Source: Phytohabitans flavus (GTDB lineage: Bacteria; Actinomycetota; Actinomycetes; Mycobacteriales; Micromonosporaceae). From it: a stretch of 64,000 nt of DNA. Made by a program: the position numbers and the translations under genes. Position 1 is the first letter of the stretch. The number at the start of each line of letters is the position of its first letter. The stretch spans positions 9,430,001-9,494,000 of the forward strand of contig NZ_AP022870.1 of NCBI RefSeq assembly GCF_011764545.1, written 5' to 3'. The notes beneath the pieces are model-generated. The model was given only the letters and a program-made list of their open reading frames with translations. It was not told the DNA's origin and made no database searches. This document shows positions 45,637-54,351 of this stretch, one piece after another.

Positions 45637-46004
45637 GGGCTACCGCGACGTCCGCGGTGGTCCGGACCGCTGCTCCCGCGGCCTCACCCTCCGCGTCCCA
45701 CAACCCAAGCCGTAACCCAGCCCGCCCGGCCCCTGGCCGGGCGGGCTCTGCTGCGACAGGCTCTCGACCTGGGCTCACGGACGCGCCCGGCAGGCGACCG
45801 ACGCCGGTCGTTGTGGTTGTCTTGCGGGCGACCGCGGCCTGGCTGGGCGCAGTGCTGCGCCCAGGTCGAGAGCATCCGGTAAGCGACGCCCCGCCCGAAG
45901 CCCGCGCAGCGTCGCGGGCCGTGCGCGCCGGTGTGGTTGTGGACCGCGGAGGGTGAGGCCGCGGGAGCAGCGGTCTGGACCACGACGGACGCCGCGGTAG
46001 CTCA
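45637..46004. repeat. Convergent-junction inverted-arm element III (uninterrupted)
   Basis: The left arm 45637-45706 (GGGCTACCGCGACGTCCGCG...) and the reverse right arm 45935-46004 are about 90% identical over 70 bp and flank a 228-bp spacer. It lies 84 bp after the ACT-GNAT stop and 11 bp before the stop of the convergent aldehyde dehydrogenase gene. The spacer has further smaller hairpins (for example GCCCGCCCGG/CCGGGCGGGC at 45719-45748) and no ORF of note. Confidence 0.85.
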
Positions 46005-46015
46005 TAAATCCCTAT

Positions 46016-47572
46016 TTAGGTCGTCGGGTAGCTCGTGTAGTCGGGGAAGTTGCCGTAGAGGCGCTCGCCCGGCTCGCCCAGCGTCACCGCCTGGACCAGC
46101 AGTTCGCCGCCGACGAAGGCGCCCTTCCAGGACGCGCCCCGCCCGCCGAACGGCTCCTCGCGGTCGCCCCGGGAGCGGGGCTTGTTGATGCCCACCTTGA
46201 ACGCCTGTAGGTCGACCGCCAGCTTGGCCGCCTCTTCCTCGTCGTCGCAGGCGAGGCTGGCGACCAGCGCGCCGTTGGAGGCGTTCATCTGGGCGAGCAG
46301 CTCCTCCTCGGTGTCCACGACCACGATGGTGTCGACGGGTCCGAACGGCTCGGCGTGCATCAGCCGCGAGCGGCCGGGCGGGGCGAGCAGCGCGGTCGGT
46401 GCCACGTACGCCGAGGTGTCCTGCCCGGGCAGGAACGTGCCGCGGTCGAGCCGGCCTCGGTAGAGCGGGATCGCGCCGGCGCCGATCGCCTCGCCGACCT
46501 TGCGGTGCAGCTCCTCGGCCTTGGCGGCGCTGATCAGCGGGCCGAAGTCGAGCTCGGGGAGCGGGTCCCCGCCGGACTCCACCGCGAGCGGGTGGCCGAA
46601 GCGGATCGAGCGGACCACCGGCAGGTACACGTCGAGGAACGAGTCCACCAGCTCACGCTGCACCACGAAGCGCGGGTACGCCGTGCACCGCTGCTTGCCG
46701 TACTCGAAGCCCTTCCTGAGGTGCGCCGCGAACGTGTCCCACTGGGAGAAGTTCCAGACGCCCCAGGCGTTGAGGCCCTCCTGCTCGATCATGTGGCGCT
46801 TGTCGGTGTCGAGGAGCGCGGCGGCCACCTTGCCGCCGTTGGAGCGCCCGCCCACGAACGCGACCGCGCCGATCTCGGGGGCCCGTACGAGCACCTCGGA
46901 GAGCTCCTCGCCGCCGCCGGACAGCAGTGTCGCGGGCAGGCCGGCACGGTGCATGAGCGCGTGCGCGACGGTGAGGCAGACCGCACCGCCCTGGGACGGG
47001 GTCTTGGCGATGACCGCGTTGCCGGCGAGCAGCTGTACGAGCTCGGCGTGGACCAGCACGCTCATCGGGTAGTTCCAACTGGCGATGTTGCTGACCGGGC
47101 CGGGCAGCGGGTCGCGGCCGGCGATCTGGCGGTCGATCTCCGACAGGTACCAGCGCACGCCGTCCAGCGCGCGGTCGACGTCGGCACACGCCAGCCGCCA
47201 CGGCTTGCCGATCTCCCAGACCAGCAGCAGCGCGAGCGTGTCGCGGTGGGCGGTGAGCTCCTCGACGGCGGCGGTGACCCGCGCCTTGCGCTCCGACAGT
47301 GTCGTCGCGGCCCAGGACCGGTGTGCGGCGGCGGCCGCCGCGACCGCTGCCCGTGCCTCGTCGGCGTCCACACGGGACAGTCGGGCGAGGACGGTGTTGT
47401 CGACCGGTGTACGGACCGCGCTGGGCGTGCCGATCGATTGCCACCCACCCTCGGTGAGATTACGTAGGGTTACGTCACCACCGGTAGTGCGATCGAACGC
47501 CTCGGGTGCCGCGGCAACCGCGCGGGCGAGTGTGTCCGCCCATGCGGTGCCAGGGCTCAGGTGGAAAGCCAT
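46016..47572 (-). CDS. Aldehyde dehydrogenase family protein
   Basis: This NAD(P)-dependent ALDH-superfamily enzyme has 518 residues. Marks: NIASWNYPMSVLVHAEL (membrane-like helix and Asn), GNAVIAKTPSQGG (cofactor Lys), the Rossmann VAFVGGRSNGGKV, the Glu in MIEQEGLNAWG and the catalytic Cys in YGKQRCTAYP. The HMIEQEGLN segment departs from the common ELGGK motif, so the substrate class is unclear. The ATG at 47572 has GAGGAGGC upstream; the frame upstream is non-coding leader. It is divergent from the GH9 gene. Confidence 0.85.
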   Translation of the reverse strand: MAFHLSPGTAWADTLARAVAAAPEAFDRTTGGDVTLRNLTEGGWQSIGTPSAVRTPVDNTVLARLSRVDADEARAAVAAAAAAHRSWAATTLSERKARVTAAVEELTAHRDTLALLLVWEIGKPWRLACADVDRALDGVRWYLSEIDRQIAGRDPLPGPVSNIASWNYPMSVLVHAELVQLLAGNAVIAKTPSQGGAVCLTVAHALMHRAGLPATLLSGGGEELSEVLVRAPEIGAVAFVGGRSNGGKVAAALLDTDKRHMIEQEGLNAWGVWNFSQWDTFAAHLRKGFEYGKQRCTAYPRFVVQRELVDSFLDVYLPVVRSIRFGHPLAVESGGDPLPELDFGPLISAAKAEELHRKVGEAIGAGAIPLYRGRLDRGTFLPGQDTSAYVAPTALLAPPGRSRLMHAEPFGPVDTIVVVDTEEELLAQMNASNGALVASLACDDEEEAAKLAVDLQAFKVGINKPRSRGDREEPFGGRGASWKGAFVGGELLVQAVTLGEPGERLYGNFPDYTSYPTT

Positions 47573-48015
47573 CGCTGCCTCCTCGGTCCGGCTTCCAGTT
47601 GACCGAGGGTGTTCCGCGACGCTCAGTGTTCGCAACCGTACGCTCGTATGCCAAGACGCTCTGACCTGGCGTTTCTCTGTGAACTTAGCGTTCGTTAAGG
47701 CGTGTGACCAGGGCGGATGGAAATTCCTAAGTAGAAGATCGTCGATCCTGTGATGTTGCCCGCGATCGATCCCTTCACAAGGGCGAAACAATGTGGGAAT
47801 ATTGTTGGCTATATATGGGAGCGCTCCCATCTCCCAGGTCAACCCACCCGTTCGCGGCTCTCCCGGAACGAGGCGAGGGGCGGATGCGCCCACATCCACC
47901 CCTCGATGTCCTCACTACGCGTAGTCGCGCGCGGCTCCACAGCAGACTCCGACCGTCGCGTCGCTCATCGCGAGGTGAGGGCCGGAGCCTGGAAACACGG
48001 ACAGGAGCGATTCTA
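47573..48015. other. 443-bp divergent region between aldehyde dehydrogenase and GH9 genes
   Basis: This region holds the promoters of both genes. Apart from the CebR operator at 47815-47830 it contains an AT-richer stretch (TTGGCTATATATGGG at 47805-47819) that could include the -10 element overlapping the operator, and a long GH9 leader of about 185 nt. No gene was seen in it. Confidence 0.5.
47815..47830. promoter_or_regulatory. CebR-type operator (perfect palindrome) upstream of the GH9 cellulase
   Basis: ATGGGAGCGCTCCCAT is a perfect 16-bp palindrome with the exact TGGGAGCGCTCCCA core, about 186 bp before the GH9 start. It is a better match than either site before cebE and links the secreted cellulase to the sugar uptake operon under one repressor. 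Confidence 0.88.
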
Positions 48016-50391
48016 GTGTCTGGAAGAATCATGTGGTATCGGCGCGCGGTCGCCGTGGCCGCGGCAGTCCTGGTCGCGGTGGCCGCCGCGATCTGGGCGG
48101 CGCCACGGTCGGAGGCGGCCGGCGCCTACAACTACGCCGAAGCCCTCCAGAAGTCCCTCTTCTTCTACGAGGCCCAGGTCTCCGGCCCCAAGCCGGCGTG
48201 GAACAGGGTCTCCTGGCGCGGCGACTCCGCGCTGAGTGATGGCTCAGGAGCCGGGCTCGACCTCACGGGCGGCTGGTTCGACGCCGGCGACCACGTGAAG
48301 TTCGGCTTCCCGATGGCGTTCACCACCACGATGCTCGCCTGGGGTGCGGTCGAGTACCGGGAGGCGTACGCCGCCTCGGGCCAGCTCACCCACCTGCTCA
48401 ACAACCTCCGCGTGCCCAACGACTACTTCATCAAGGCGCACCCGTCGGCGAACGTCCTCTATGGACAGGTTGGCAAGGGCGACGACGACCACAAGTGGTG
48501 GGGCCCGGCCGAGGTACTGCCGATGGCGCGCCCCGCGTACAAGATCGATGCCAGCTGTGGTGGCGCGGACCTGGCCGGCGAGACGGCGGCCGCGATGGCC
48601 GCGTCCTCGATGGTCTTCCGCCCCACGGACGCCGCCTACGCGAACACGCTGCTGACCCACGCGCGGCAGCTCTACACGTTCGCCGAGACGGTCAAGAGGA
48701 TGTACCACGAGTGCATCACCGACGTGACCAGCTTCTACAGATCCTGGAGTGGGTACGCCGACGAGCTTGTGTGGGGCGCGATCTGGCTGTACCGGGCCAC
48801 CGGCGACGCCGCCTACCTCGCCAAGGCCGAGGCGGGTTATGACGCTCAGGGCAACGAGAACCAGACCAACACGAAGATGTACAAGTGGACCATTTCGTGG
48901 GACAACAAGCAGTACGGCAACTACGTGCTGCTGGCCAACCTCACCGGCAAGCAGAAGTACGTCGACGACGCCAACCGCTGGCTGGACTGGTTTACCGTCG
49001 GCGTCAACGGGGAGAAGGTGCGCACCTCGCCCGGCGGCATGGCGGTGGTCGACACCTGGGGCGCCCTGCGGTACGCGGCGAACACCGCCTTCGTCGCCCT
49101 GCTCTACAGCGACAAGACCACCGACGCGACGCGTAAGACGCGCTACCACGACTTCGCGGTCAAGCAGATCGACTACGCGCTCGGCGCCAACCCGCGCAAC
49201 TCGAGCTACGTCATCGGGTTTGGCAACAACTACCCGAAGAACCCGCACCACCGTACCGCGCACGGCTCGTGGTGGGACAGCATGACCACGCCCACCGGCA
49301 CCCGCCACGTCCTTTATGGAGCGCTGGTCGGCGGCCCTTCGTCGCCGGACGACGCGTACCGGGACGAGCGCAACGACTACGTGATGAACGAGGTGGCCAC
49401 CGACTACAACGCGGGCTTCACCTCCGCGGTGGCCCGGCTCTACCAGGAGTACGGCGGTACGCCGCTGGCCGGCTTCCCGCAGGCGGAGACGCCGGACATC
49501 GACCAGTTCACGGTCGAGACCACGGTGATGCAGAACGAGCCGCGGGCGACCGGCATCAAGGCCATCGTCTACAACAAGTCGGCGTACCCGGCGCGGGCGC
49601 TCACCCGCTCGGTGTTCCGCTACTACTTCACCCGTGAGGGCAGCGTCGCGCCGGTCGTGACCAGCGGCTACACGCAGGGCTGCCCGTCGCCCACCACCGC
49701 CCGGCAGTACAGCGGCGACATCTGGTACGTCGAGGTGGACTGCACCGGCTACACGATCGCGCCGGCCGGACAGTCGCAGCACCGGATGGAGGTGCAGTTC
49801 AAAATCGGGGTGCCCGAGGGCGGCATCTGGAACCCGGCGAACGACCCGTCGTACCAGGCGGCCGCCGGCCCCAACCGGGCCGTGCCGCTGTACGAGAACG
49901 GCGTGAAGCTCTGGGGCGACGTGCCCGGCAACGTCACGCCCGGCCCGACGACGCCGGCACCCACCACGCCCGCGCCGACCACGCCGGCTCCGACGACCCC
50001 GGCGCCCACGACACCCGCACCGACCACCCCCGCGCCCACCACGCCCGCGCCGACGACGCCGGGACCGGCCGGGCCGTGCTCGGTCTCGTACAGCACAAAC
50101 GACTGGTCGAACGGCTTCACAGGAAGCCTGACCATACGCAACACAGGTACGGCCGCGTGGTCCTCGTGGACGGTGGCCTTCAGCTTCCCCGGCGGGCAGC
50201 GCATCACCCAAGGCTGGGGTGCGCGCTGGACGCAGAGCGGCGCCGCGGCCACCGGCGTCAACGAGTCCTGGAACGGCGCGGTACCAGCCGGCGGGCAGGT
50301 GTCGGTCGGCTTCAACGCCTCGCACACCGGCACGAACCCGCGCCCGGCCGCGTTCACGGTAAACGGCGCCACCTGCACAGTGGCGCCATAG
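48016..50391 (+). CDS. Secreted GH9 endoglucanase with CBM3c and CBM2
   Basis: This extracellular cellulase releases cello-oligosaccharides from cellulose. Order: signal peptide (AVAVAAAVLVAVAAAIWAAP...SEAA); GH9 catalytic domain (about residues 38-480) with base Asp in GGWFDAGDHVKFGFP and acid Glu in YVMNEVATDYNAG; a CBM3c-like module (about 490-630, TVMQNEPRATGIKAIVYNKS); a TTPAP repeat linker (about 641-681); and C-terminal CBM2 (GPCSVSYSTNDWSNGFTGSL to TVNGATCTVAP). This resembles the processive Cel9A/E4 type of Thermobifida but without an FnIII domain. The GTG at 48016 follows AGGAG; the ATG at 48031 is an alternative. Confidence 0.92.
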   Translation: MSGRIMWYRRAVAVAAAVLVAVAAAIWAAPRSEAAGAYNYAEALQKSLFFYEAQVSGPKPAWNRVSWRGDSALSDGSGAGLDLTGGWFDAGDHVKFGFPMAFTTTMLAWGAVEYREAYAASGQLTHLLNNLRVPNDYFIKAHPSANVLYGQVGKGDDDHKWWGPAEVLPMARPAYKIDASCGGADLAGETAAAMAASSMVFRPTDAAYANTLLTHARQLYTFAETVKRMYHECITDVTSFYRSWSGYADELVWGAIWLYRATGDAAYLAKAEAGYDAQGNENQTNTKMYKWTISWDNKQYGNYVLLANLTGKQKYVDDANRWLDWFTVGVNGEKVRTSPGGMAVVDTWGALRYAANTAFVALLYSDKTTDATRKTRYHDFAVKQIDYALGANPRNSSYVIGFGNNYPKNPHHRTAHGSWWDSMTTPTGTRHVLYGALVGGPSSPDDAYRDERNDYVMNEVATDYNAGFTSAVARLYQEYGGTPLAGFPQAETPDIDQFTVETTVMQNEPRATGIKAIVYNKSAYPARALTRSVFRYYFTREGSVAPVVTSGYTQGCPSPTTARQYSGDIWYVEVDCTGYTIAPAGQSQHRMEVQFKIGVPEGGIWNPANDPSYQAAAGPNRAVPLYENGVKLWGDVPGNVTPGPTTPAPTTPAPTTPAPTTPAPTTPAPTTPAPTTPAPTTPGPAGPCSVSYSTNDWSNGFTGSLTIRNTGTAAWSSWTVAFSFPGGQRITQGWGARWTQSGAAATGVNESWNGAVPAGGQVSVGFNASHTGTNPRPAAFTVNGATCTVAP

Positions 50392-50399
50392 GACCAAGT

Positions 50400-50427
50400 G
50401 ATAGGGCGCTCATGCGAGCGCCCTATC
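50400..50427 (+). terminator. Terminator hairpin after the GH9 gene
   Basis: GATAGGGCGCTC pairs perfectly with GAGCGCCCTATC around the loop ATGC, 8 bp after the stop codon. No U-tract follows. Confidence 0.75.
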
Positions 50428-50520
50428 CGTCTCTCACCTGCATTTTGCGGACGCTGTACGTACGTTTTTGACGTAGAGTCTGGTTAGCGTGCAGCGCAAG
50501 CGCAAGGAAGCGGGCGAGAG

Positions 50521-51792
50521 ATGCTGCTACGGTTCGAGGTTTCCAATCACCGGTCGATCATGGATCCGGTCGAACTCTCCATGATCGCTGTAGACGAGGA
50601 TCGACCGGCAGCGCGATCGTTCGAGCGTCTCGACGAGCGTGTCCTCACGGTCGCCGGCGTCTACGGACCCAACGCGTCCGGCAAGTCCAACCTGCTGGAT
50701 GCGCTGGCCTGGTTGTCATACGCCGTCCGCGACTCGCTGCGGTCATGGGTCGGCGGCGTTCCCCGGACGCCGTTCAAGTTCGCTGCCGGCCCCGAAGTGC
50801 CCTCGATCTTCGAGGTAGACGTGATGGCCGAGGGAGTCCGCTACGAGTACCGAGTCGAGCTCGACGGCGAGCGGGTGATCTCCGAAAAGCTCTCCAGCTA
50901 TCCAGAGCGGCGTCGCCGGTTGCTTTTCGAGCGGAGGGAATTGGAGATCAATTTTCGCCGTGGCCTGGGTGGCCTGGCCGGAACGCGGGAGCTGCTGACG
51001 CCCAACACGCTCGCGCTGTCGGCGGCGATGAGGTCTCCCGGGCCCGAGGTGGGGGCCTTCGGACGTGCACTGGGTGGCATCGGTACGCACGGATTGCGAC
51101 CCAGCGCGGTCGGCCGGGTGATGCTTCGGCCGACCGAGGTGCACACCACGCGACATCTGTTTCTGGAAGGCTTGGACGCTCCGCAGCGGGCGCTGTCCAC
51201 TGAGTCGGAGCCCGGGTGGAGCGGGCCTGAATTGGCGCTCGCGTTGCTGCGCCTCGCGGATCTCGGCATCGAGGATGTGCGCGTGGTCGACTTCACCGGG
51301 CCCGACGGCCAGACCGACCACAGCTTGAGGTTCGCCCATCGGGCGGCTGGTCAGGAGTTGCTCTTCGACCTCGCCGAGGAGTCGGAGGGCACGCGCACCT
51401 GGTTCGCTCTGATCGGACCGGTGCTCTCGGCGCTACGCCGAGGCCAGGCGGTGCTCTTCGACGAGATCGACGCCAGCCTGCACCCCAAGCTGTCGGCGCG
51501 CCTACTGGAGCTCTTTCAGGACCCAGAGACCAACCCTCGTGGTGCGCAACTGATCTTCACGACGCACGACACAAGTCTTCTCAACCACCTCAATCGGGAC
51601 GAGGTTTGGCTCACTGAGAAGGATGACCGCGGCGCCACCACACTCACCGCATTGGCCGAGTACGGCGGGGATCGAGTACGTCGCTCGTTGAACCTGGAGA
51701 GGGCGTATCTGCAGGGACGCTTCGGCGCGGTGCCGGAGTTCGACCAGGGAATGCTCAGAAGCGCTCTCGGCTTGCCGACGGGTGGAGACTAA
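50521..51792 (+). CDS. RloA/AbiLi-like AAA ATPase
   Basis: This SMC-like ATPase belongs to the AAA_15/AAA_21 group found in phage-defence modules. Features: MLLRFEVSNHRSIMDPVELS (ABC-type N terminus), Walker A VYGPNASGKSNLLDAL, a SEGTRTWFALIGPVLSAL signature-like stretch, Walker B GQAVLFDEIDASLHP and the His switch LIFTTHDTSLLNHL. The stop overlaps the start of the RloB-like gene (TAATG), so they act as a pair. No restriction-modification genes are adjacent, unlike the classic rlo loci. Confidence 0.85.
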   Translation: MLLRFEVSNHRSIMDPVELSMIAVDEDRPAARSFERLDERVLTVAGVYGPNASGKSNLLDALAWLSYAVRDSLRSWVGGVPRTPFKFAAGPEVPSIFEVDVMAEGVRYEYRVELDGERVISEKLSSYPERRRRLLFERRELEINFRRGLGGLAGTRELLTPNTLALSAAMRSPGPEVGAFGRALGGIGTHGLRPSAVGRVMLRPTEVHTTRHLFLEGLDAPQRALSTESEPGWSGPELALALLRLADLGIEDVRVVDFTGPDGQTDHSLRFAHRAAGQELLFDLAEESEGTRTWFALIGPVLSALRRGQAVLFDEIDASLHPKLSARLLELFQDPETNPRGAQLIFTTHDTSLLNHLNRDEVWLTEKDDRGATTLTALAEYGGDRVRRSLNLERAYLQGRFGAVPEFDQGMLRSALGLPTGGD

Positions 51793-52433
51793 TGCCCCGC
51801 GATAGACGCAGGGCGAGCACCTCGCTGAAGCGCAAGGTGGCGGTTCGGGGCCCACGCAAGACCGTCGTCGTGTTCTGCGAGGGGCGGCGAAGCGAGCCCG
51901 AGTACCTCGAAGCCTTGAAACGCGAACCTGATGTCAAGGACGCGGCTGCGGTCGACCTGAGGATCGAACGCAGGGCCACAGGCTCCGTGCCCTTGACGCT
52001 GGTGCGCCTGGCTATCGATGCCCGTGAGCGCTCGGAGCGCGAAGAGGGCGAGATCGACGAGTTCTGGTGCGTGTTCGATGTCGAATGGCCGGAAAACCAC
52101 CCGAATCTCCGGGAGGCCATGGACCTGGCGGCTCGCCACGGCATCCGGCTGGCGGTCTCCAATCCGTGCTTCGAGCTTTGGCTCGTCCTGCATTTTCGGG
52201 ACTGCCGGGCCTGGCTCGACAACGACGCGGCCCGCCGGCTGCGCCGCGCGTGTGACGGTCAGGTGGATAAGGGCGTCGCCGGCGGCAGCTACATGATGGG
52301 CCGGCACCTGGCCGTGGAGCGGGCGGCCGTGCTCGACCGGATGCACATGCGAAACGCCGTCATGTTTCCCCATGACAACCCGTCGTCGGGGATGCACCGT
52401 CTCGTGACCGCGGTGTCCCCGCAGGCGTTGTAG
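51792..52433 (+). CDS. RloB-domain protein (AbiLii-like effector candidate)
   Basis: RloB-family proteins accompany RloA-type ATPases and are thought to be the nuclease-like effector. In this 213-residue protein: VVVFCEGRRSEPEYLEALKR (conserved Glu-containing first motif), DEFWCVFDVEWPENHPNLRE (acidic motif with Asp), LAVSNPCFELWLVLHF and GGSYMMGRHLAVERA. The arrangement resembles a TOPRIM-like acidic centre, which is inference. It is coupled to the ATPase gene by one-base overlap. Confidence 0.82.
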   Translation: MPRDRRRASTSLKRKVAVRGPRKTVVVFCEGRRSEPEYLEALKREPDVKDAAAVDLRIERRATGSVPLTLVRLAIDARERSEREEGEIDEFWCVFDVEWPENHPNLREAMDLAARHGIRLAVSNPCFELWLVLHFRDCRAWLDNDAARRLRRACDGQVDKGVAGGSYMMGRHLAVERAAVLDRMHMRNAVMFPHDNPSSGMHRLVTAVSPQAL

Positions 52434-52617
52434 GTGCCGTCATGCGTGCGAATTCCCACATCGTGGGGGAGTATTACGATTCGCCGGACCTGTGTTGGGC
52501 GGCCACGACGTCTTTTTGTTTGGATCGCGACGCCGGGTCGCCTGTTGGCAACTCGGCGTTGCATGTACGGTATTCCGCGTCATCGTCCATACGGGGTTGG
52601 CGGGGCGGAGGTGGGGA

Positions 52618-53439
52618 GTGCCGGTCACAGGCCAACGGGTCGTGCGACGTACGTTGGGGCGGCGATTGACGCGATTACGGACCGCGTCCGGGATGAGCCG
52701 GCGAGAGGTGGCGGAGGCGCGGCTGGGTATCTCGGAGCCGACGCTGCACCGCATCGAGACAGGTAAGGTGCCGGTTACCGCGGCGAACGTGCGTGCGCTT
52801 TGCTGGCTGTACGGTGCGGACCAGAGCATCACAGACGCGCTCGCCGAGCTGGCGCTCGGCACGTCGCAGCAGGAGTGGTGGGACGCCAGTCCGGTGATCC
52901 CGGAGTGGTTCAAGCTCTACGTCGGTCTGGAGGCATCGGCGACCCGCATGTTCGGGTACGACGGCGAGGTCATCCCCGGCGAGTTGCAGACCGCGGAGTA
53001 CGCACGGGCCGTTTTCGGCGCCGAGCAGCCGGTCGACTCGGAGGCCGCCGAGCGACACATCAAGCTCCGCATGCAGCGGCAGAAGACATTGTTCGCCCGT
53101 AAGCCGCCGCTGCGTCTCGTGACAGTGCTGGGCGAGGGCGCGCTGACCCGGCCGGTCGGCGGTGAGCAGGTGCTGAAGGCACAGATTGAGCACCTTCAGC
53201 GGCTGTCTCAGGAGGAGCCCATCGACATCCGTGTGCTGCCGTTCTCGGTGGGTGCGCACGCGGCGATGGCCGGTGCCTTCCGGATCCTTGAGTTCGACGA
53301 CCCGGACGACCCCGACGTGGTCTATCTGGAGTCGCATGTCGGCGCGCTCTACCTGGAGGAGCAGGCCGAGGTCGACGAGTATCGGCGGATCTTCGACCTG
53401 ATTAGCAAGGATTCCGTACCGGTAGGGGAGTACCGGTGA
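52618..53439 (+). CDS. XRE-family HTH regulator with DUF5753 domain
   Basis: The N-terminal helix-turn-helix (RLTRLRTASGMSRREVAEAR, GISEPTLHRIETGKVPVTAA) is followed by the DUF5753 effector region (YVGLEASATRMFGYDGEVIP, GELQTAEYARAVF, LRLVTVLGEGALTRPVGG, IRVLPFSVGAHAAMAGAFRI). Such regulators are numerous in actinomycetes and pair with small DUF397 proteins, as here. The start GTG 52618 follows GGAGG; upstream codons are not supported. Confidence 0.87.
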   Translation: MPVTGQRVVRRTLGRRLTRLRTASGMSRREVAEARLGISEPTLHRIETGKVPVTAANVRALCWLYGADQSITDALAELALGTSQQEWWDASPVIPEWFKLYVGLEASATRMFGYDGEVIPGELQTAEYARAVFGAEQPVDSEAAERHIKLRMQRQKTLFARKPPLRLVTVLGEGALTRPVGGEQVLKAQIEHLQRLSQEEPIDIRVLPFSVGAHAAMAGAFRILEFDDPDDPDVVYLESHVGALYLEEQAEVDEYRRIFDLISKDSVPVGEYR

Positions 53440-53455
53440 CGACCTGGGGAAGGGC

Positions 53456-54280
53456 GTGACAAGCGTGGGCAACAGCGGGCAGGGCGGACATCAGAAGCCG
53501 GCCACGGCGGCTCGGATGTACGACTACTACCTGGGCGGGATCCACAACTTCCCGGCGGACCAGGAGGCGGCGAGGGCGGTGATCGAGCGGTCGCCGCTGA
53601 TCCGCACGATCGTCCGGGACAACCGGTTGTTCCTGGCCCGGGCCGTCCGCTACCTGACCTCCGTCGGCGTGCGGCAGTTCCTCGACCTCGGCTCGGGCAT
53701 TCCCACCGAGGGCAATGTCCACGAGATCGCGCAGGCGGAGATTCCGGATGCGCGGGTCGTGTACGTCGACATCGACCCCGAGGCGGTGTCGGAGAGCCTG
53801 GAGCTGCTGGAGAGCAACCAGTTCGCCACGGCGATCCGGGCGGACGTGCGCGAGCCGCAGGCCATCCTCGACAACCCGCAGCTGCGCAAGCTGCTCGACT
53901 TCGACCAGCCGATCGCGGTACTGCTGGTCGCCGTCCTGCATTTTGTCGAGGACAACGACGAGGCGCGTGACATCGTGACCACGCTCCGCTCCGCGCTCGT
54001 GCCGGGCAGCCACCTCGTGGTCGCGCACGCGACGGTCGACGAGCTCGTCTTCGACCAGAGCTTGCTCAAGAAGACCCAGGACGTGTACCGGCGGCAGACC
54101 GCGACACCGCTGACGCCGCGTAAGAAGAGCGACGTCGCTCGGTTCTTCGACGGGTTCGAGCTGGTCGATCCCGGAGTGACCTGGCTCAACCGGTGGCGGC
54201 CGGACCCGGACACGGTCGACGTGTTCAAGGACAACCCGGAGCACTCGAGCTTCTACGTGGGCATGGGCCGGCTGTCCTGA
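53456..54280 (+). CDS. DUF574/SAM-dependent methyltransferase
   Basis: The 274-residue protein is an S-adenosyl methyltransferase of the PF04672 type, numerous in actinomycetes and of unknown substrate. Marks: KPATAARMYDYYLGGIHNFP, QFLDLGSGIPTEGNVHEIAQ (SAM loop), VVYVDIDPEAVSES (acidic residue), AVLLVAVLHFVEDNDE and the C-terminal WRPDPDT. The GTG at 53456 is 16 bp after the XRE gene stop, so both are likely in one operon. Confidence 0.87.
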   Translation: MTSVGNSGQGGHQKPATAARMYDYYLGGIHNFPADQEAARAVIERSPLIRTIVRDNRLFLARAVRYLTSVGVRQFLDLGSGIPTEGNVHEIAQAEIPDARVVYVDIDPEAVSESLELLESNQFATAIRADVREPQAILDNPQLRKLLDFDQPIAVLLVAVLHFVEDNDEARDIVTTLRSALVPGSHLVVAHATVDELVFDQSLLKKTQDVYRRQTATPLTPRKKSDVARFFDGFELVDPGVTWLNRWRPDPDTVDVFKDNPEHSSFYVGMGRLS

Positions 54281-54301
54281 GCTCAGCGTCCACTTAGCAC
54301 G

Positions 54302-54335
54302 ATCGCCGGCCCCGACGGGGCCGGCGATTCGTTTT
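54302..54335 (+). terminator. Strong intrinsic terminator
   Basis: ATCGCCGGCCCC pairs perfectly with GGGGCCGGCGAT around GAC, followed by TCGTTTT. It lies 21 bp after the methyltransferase stop and just before the convergent DUF397 gene. Confidence 0.85.
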
Positions 54336-54351
54336 CTGGGGTCCGCTGTGG

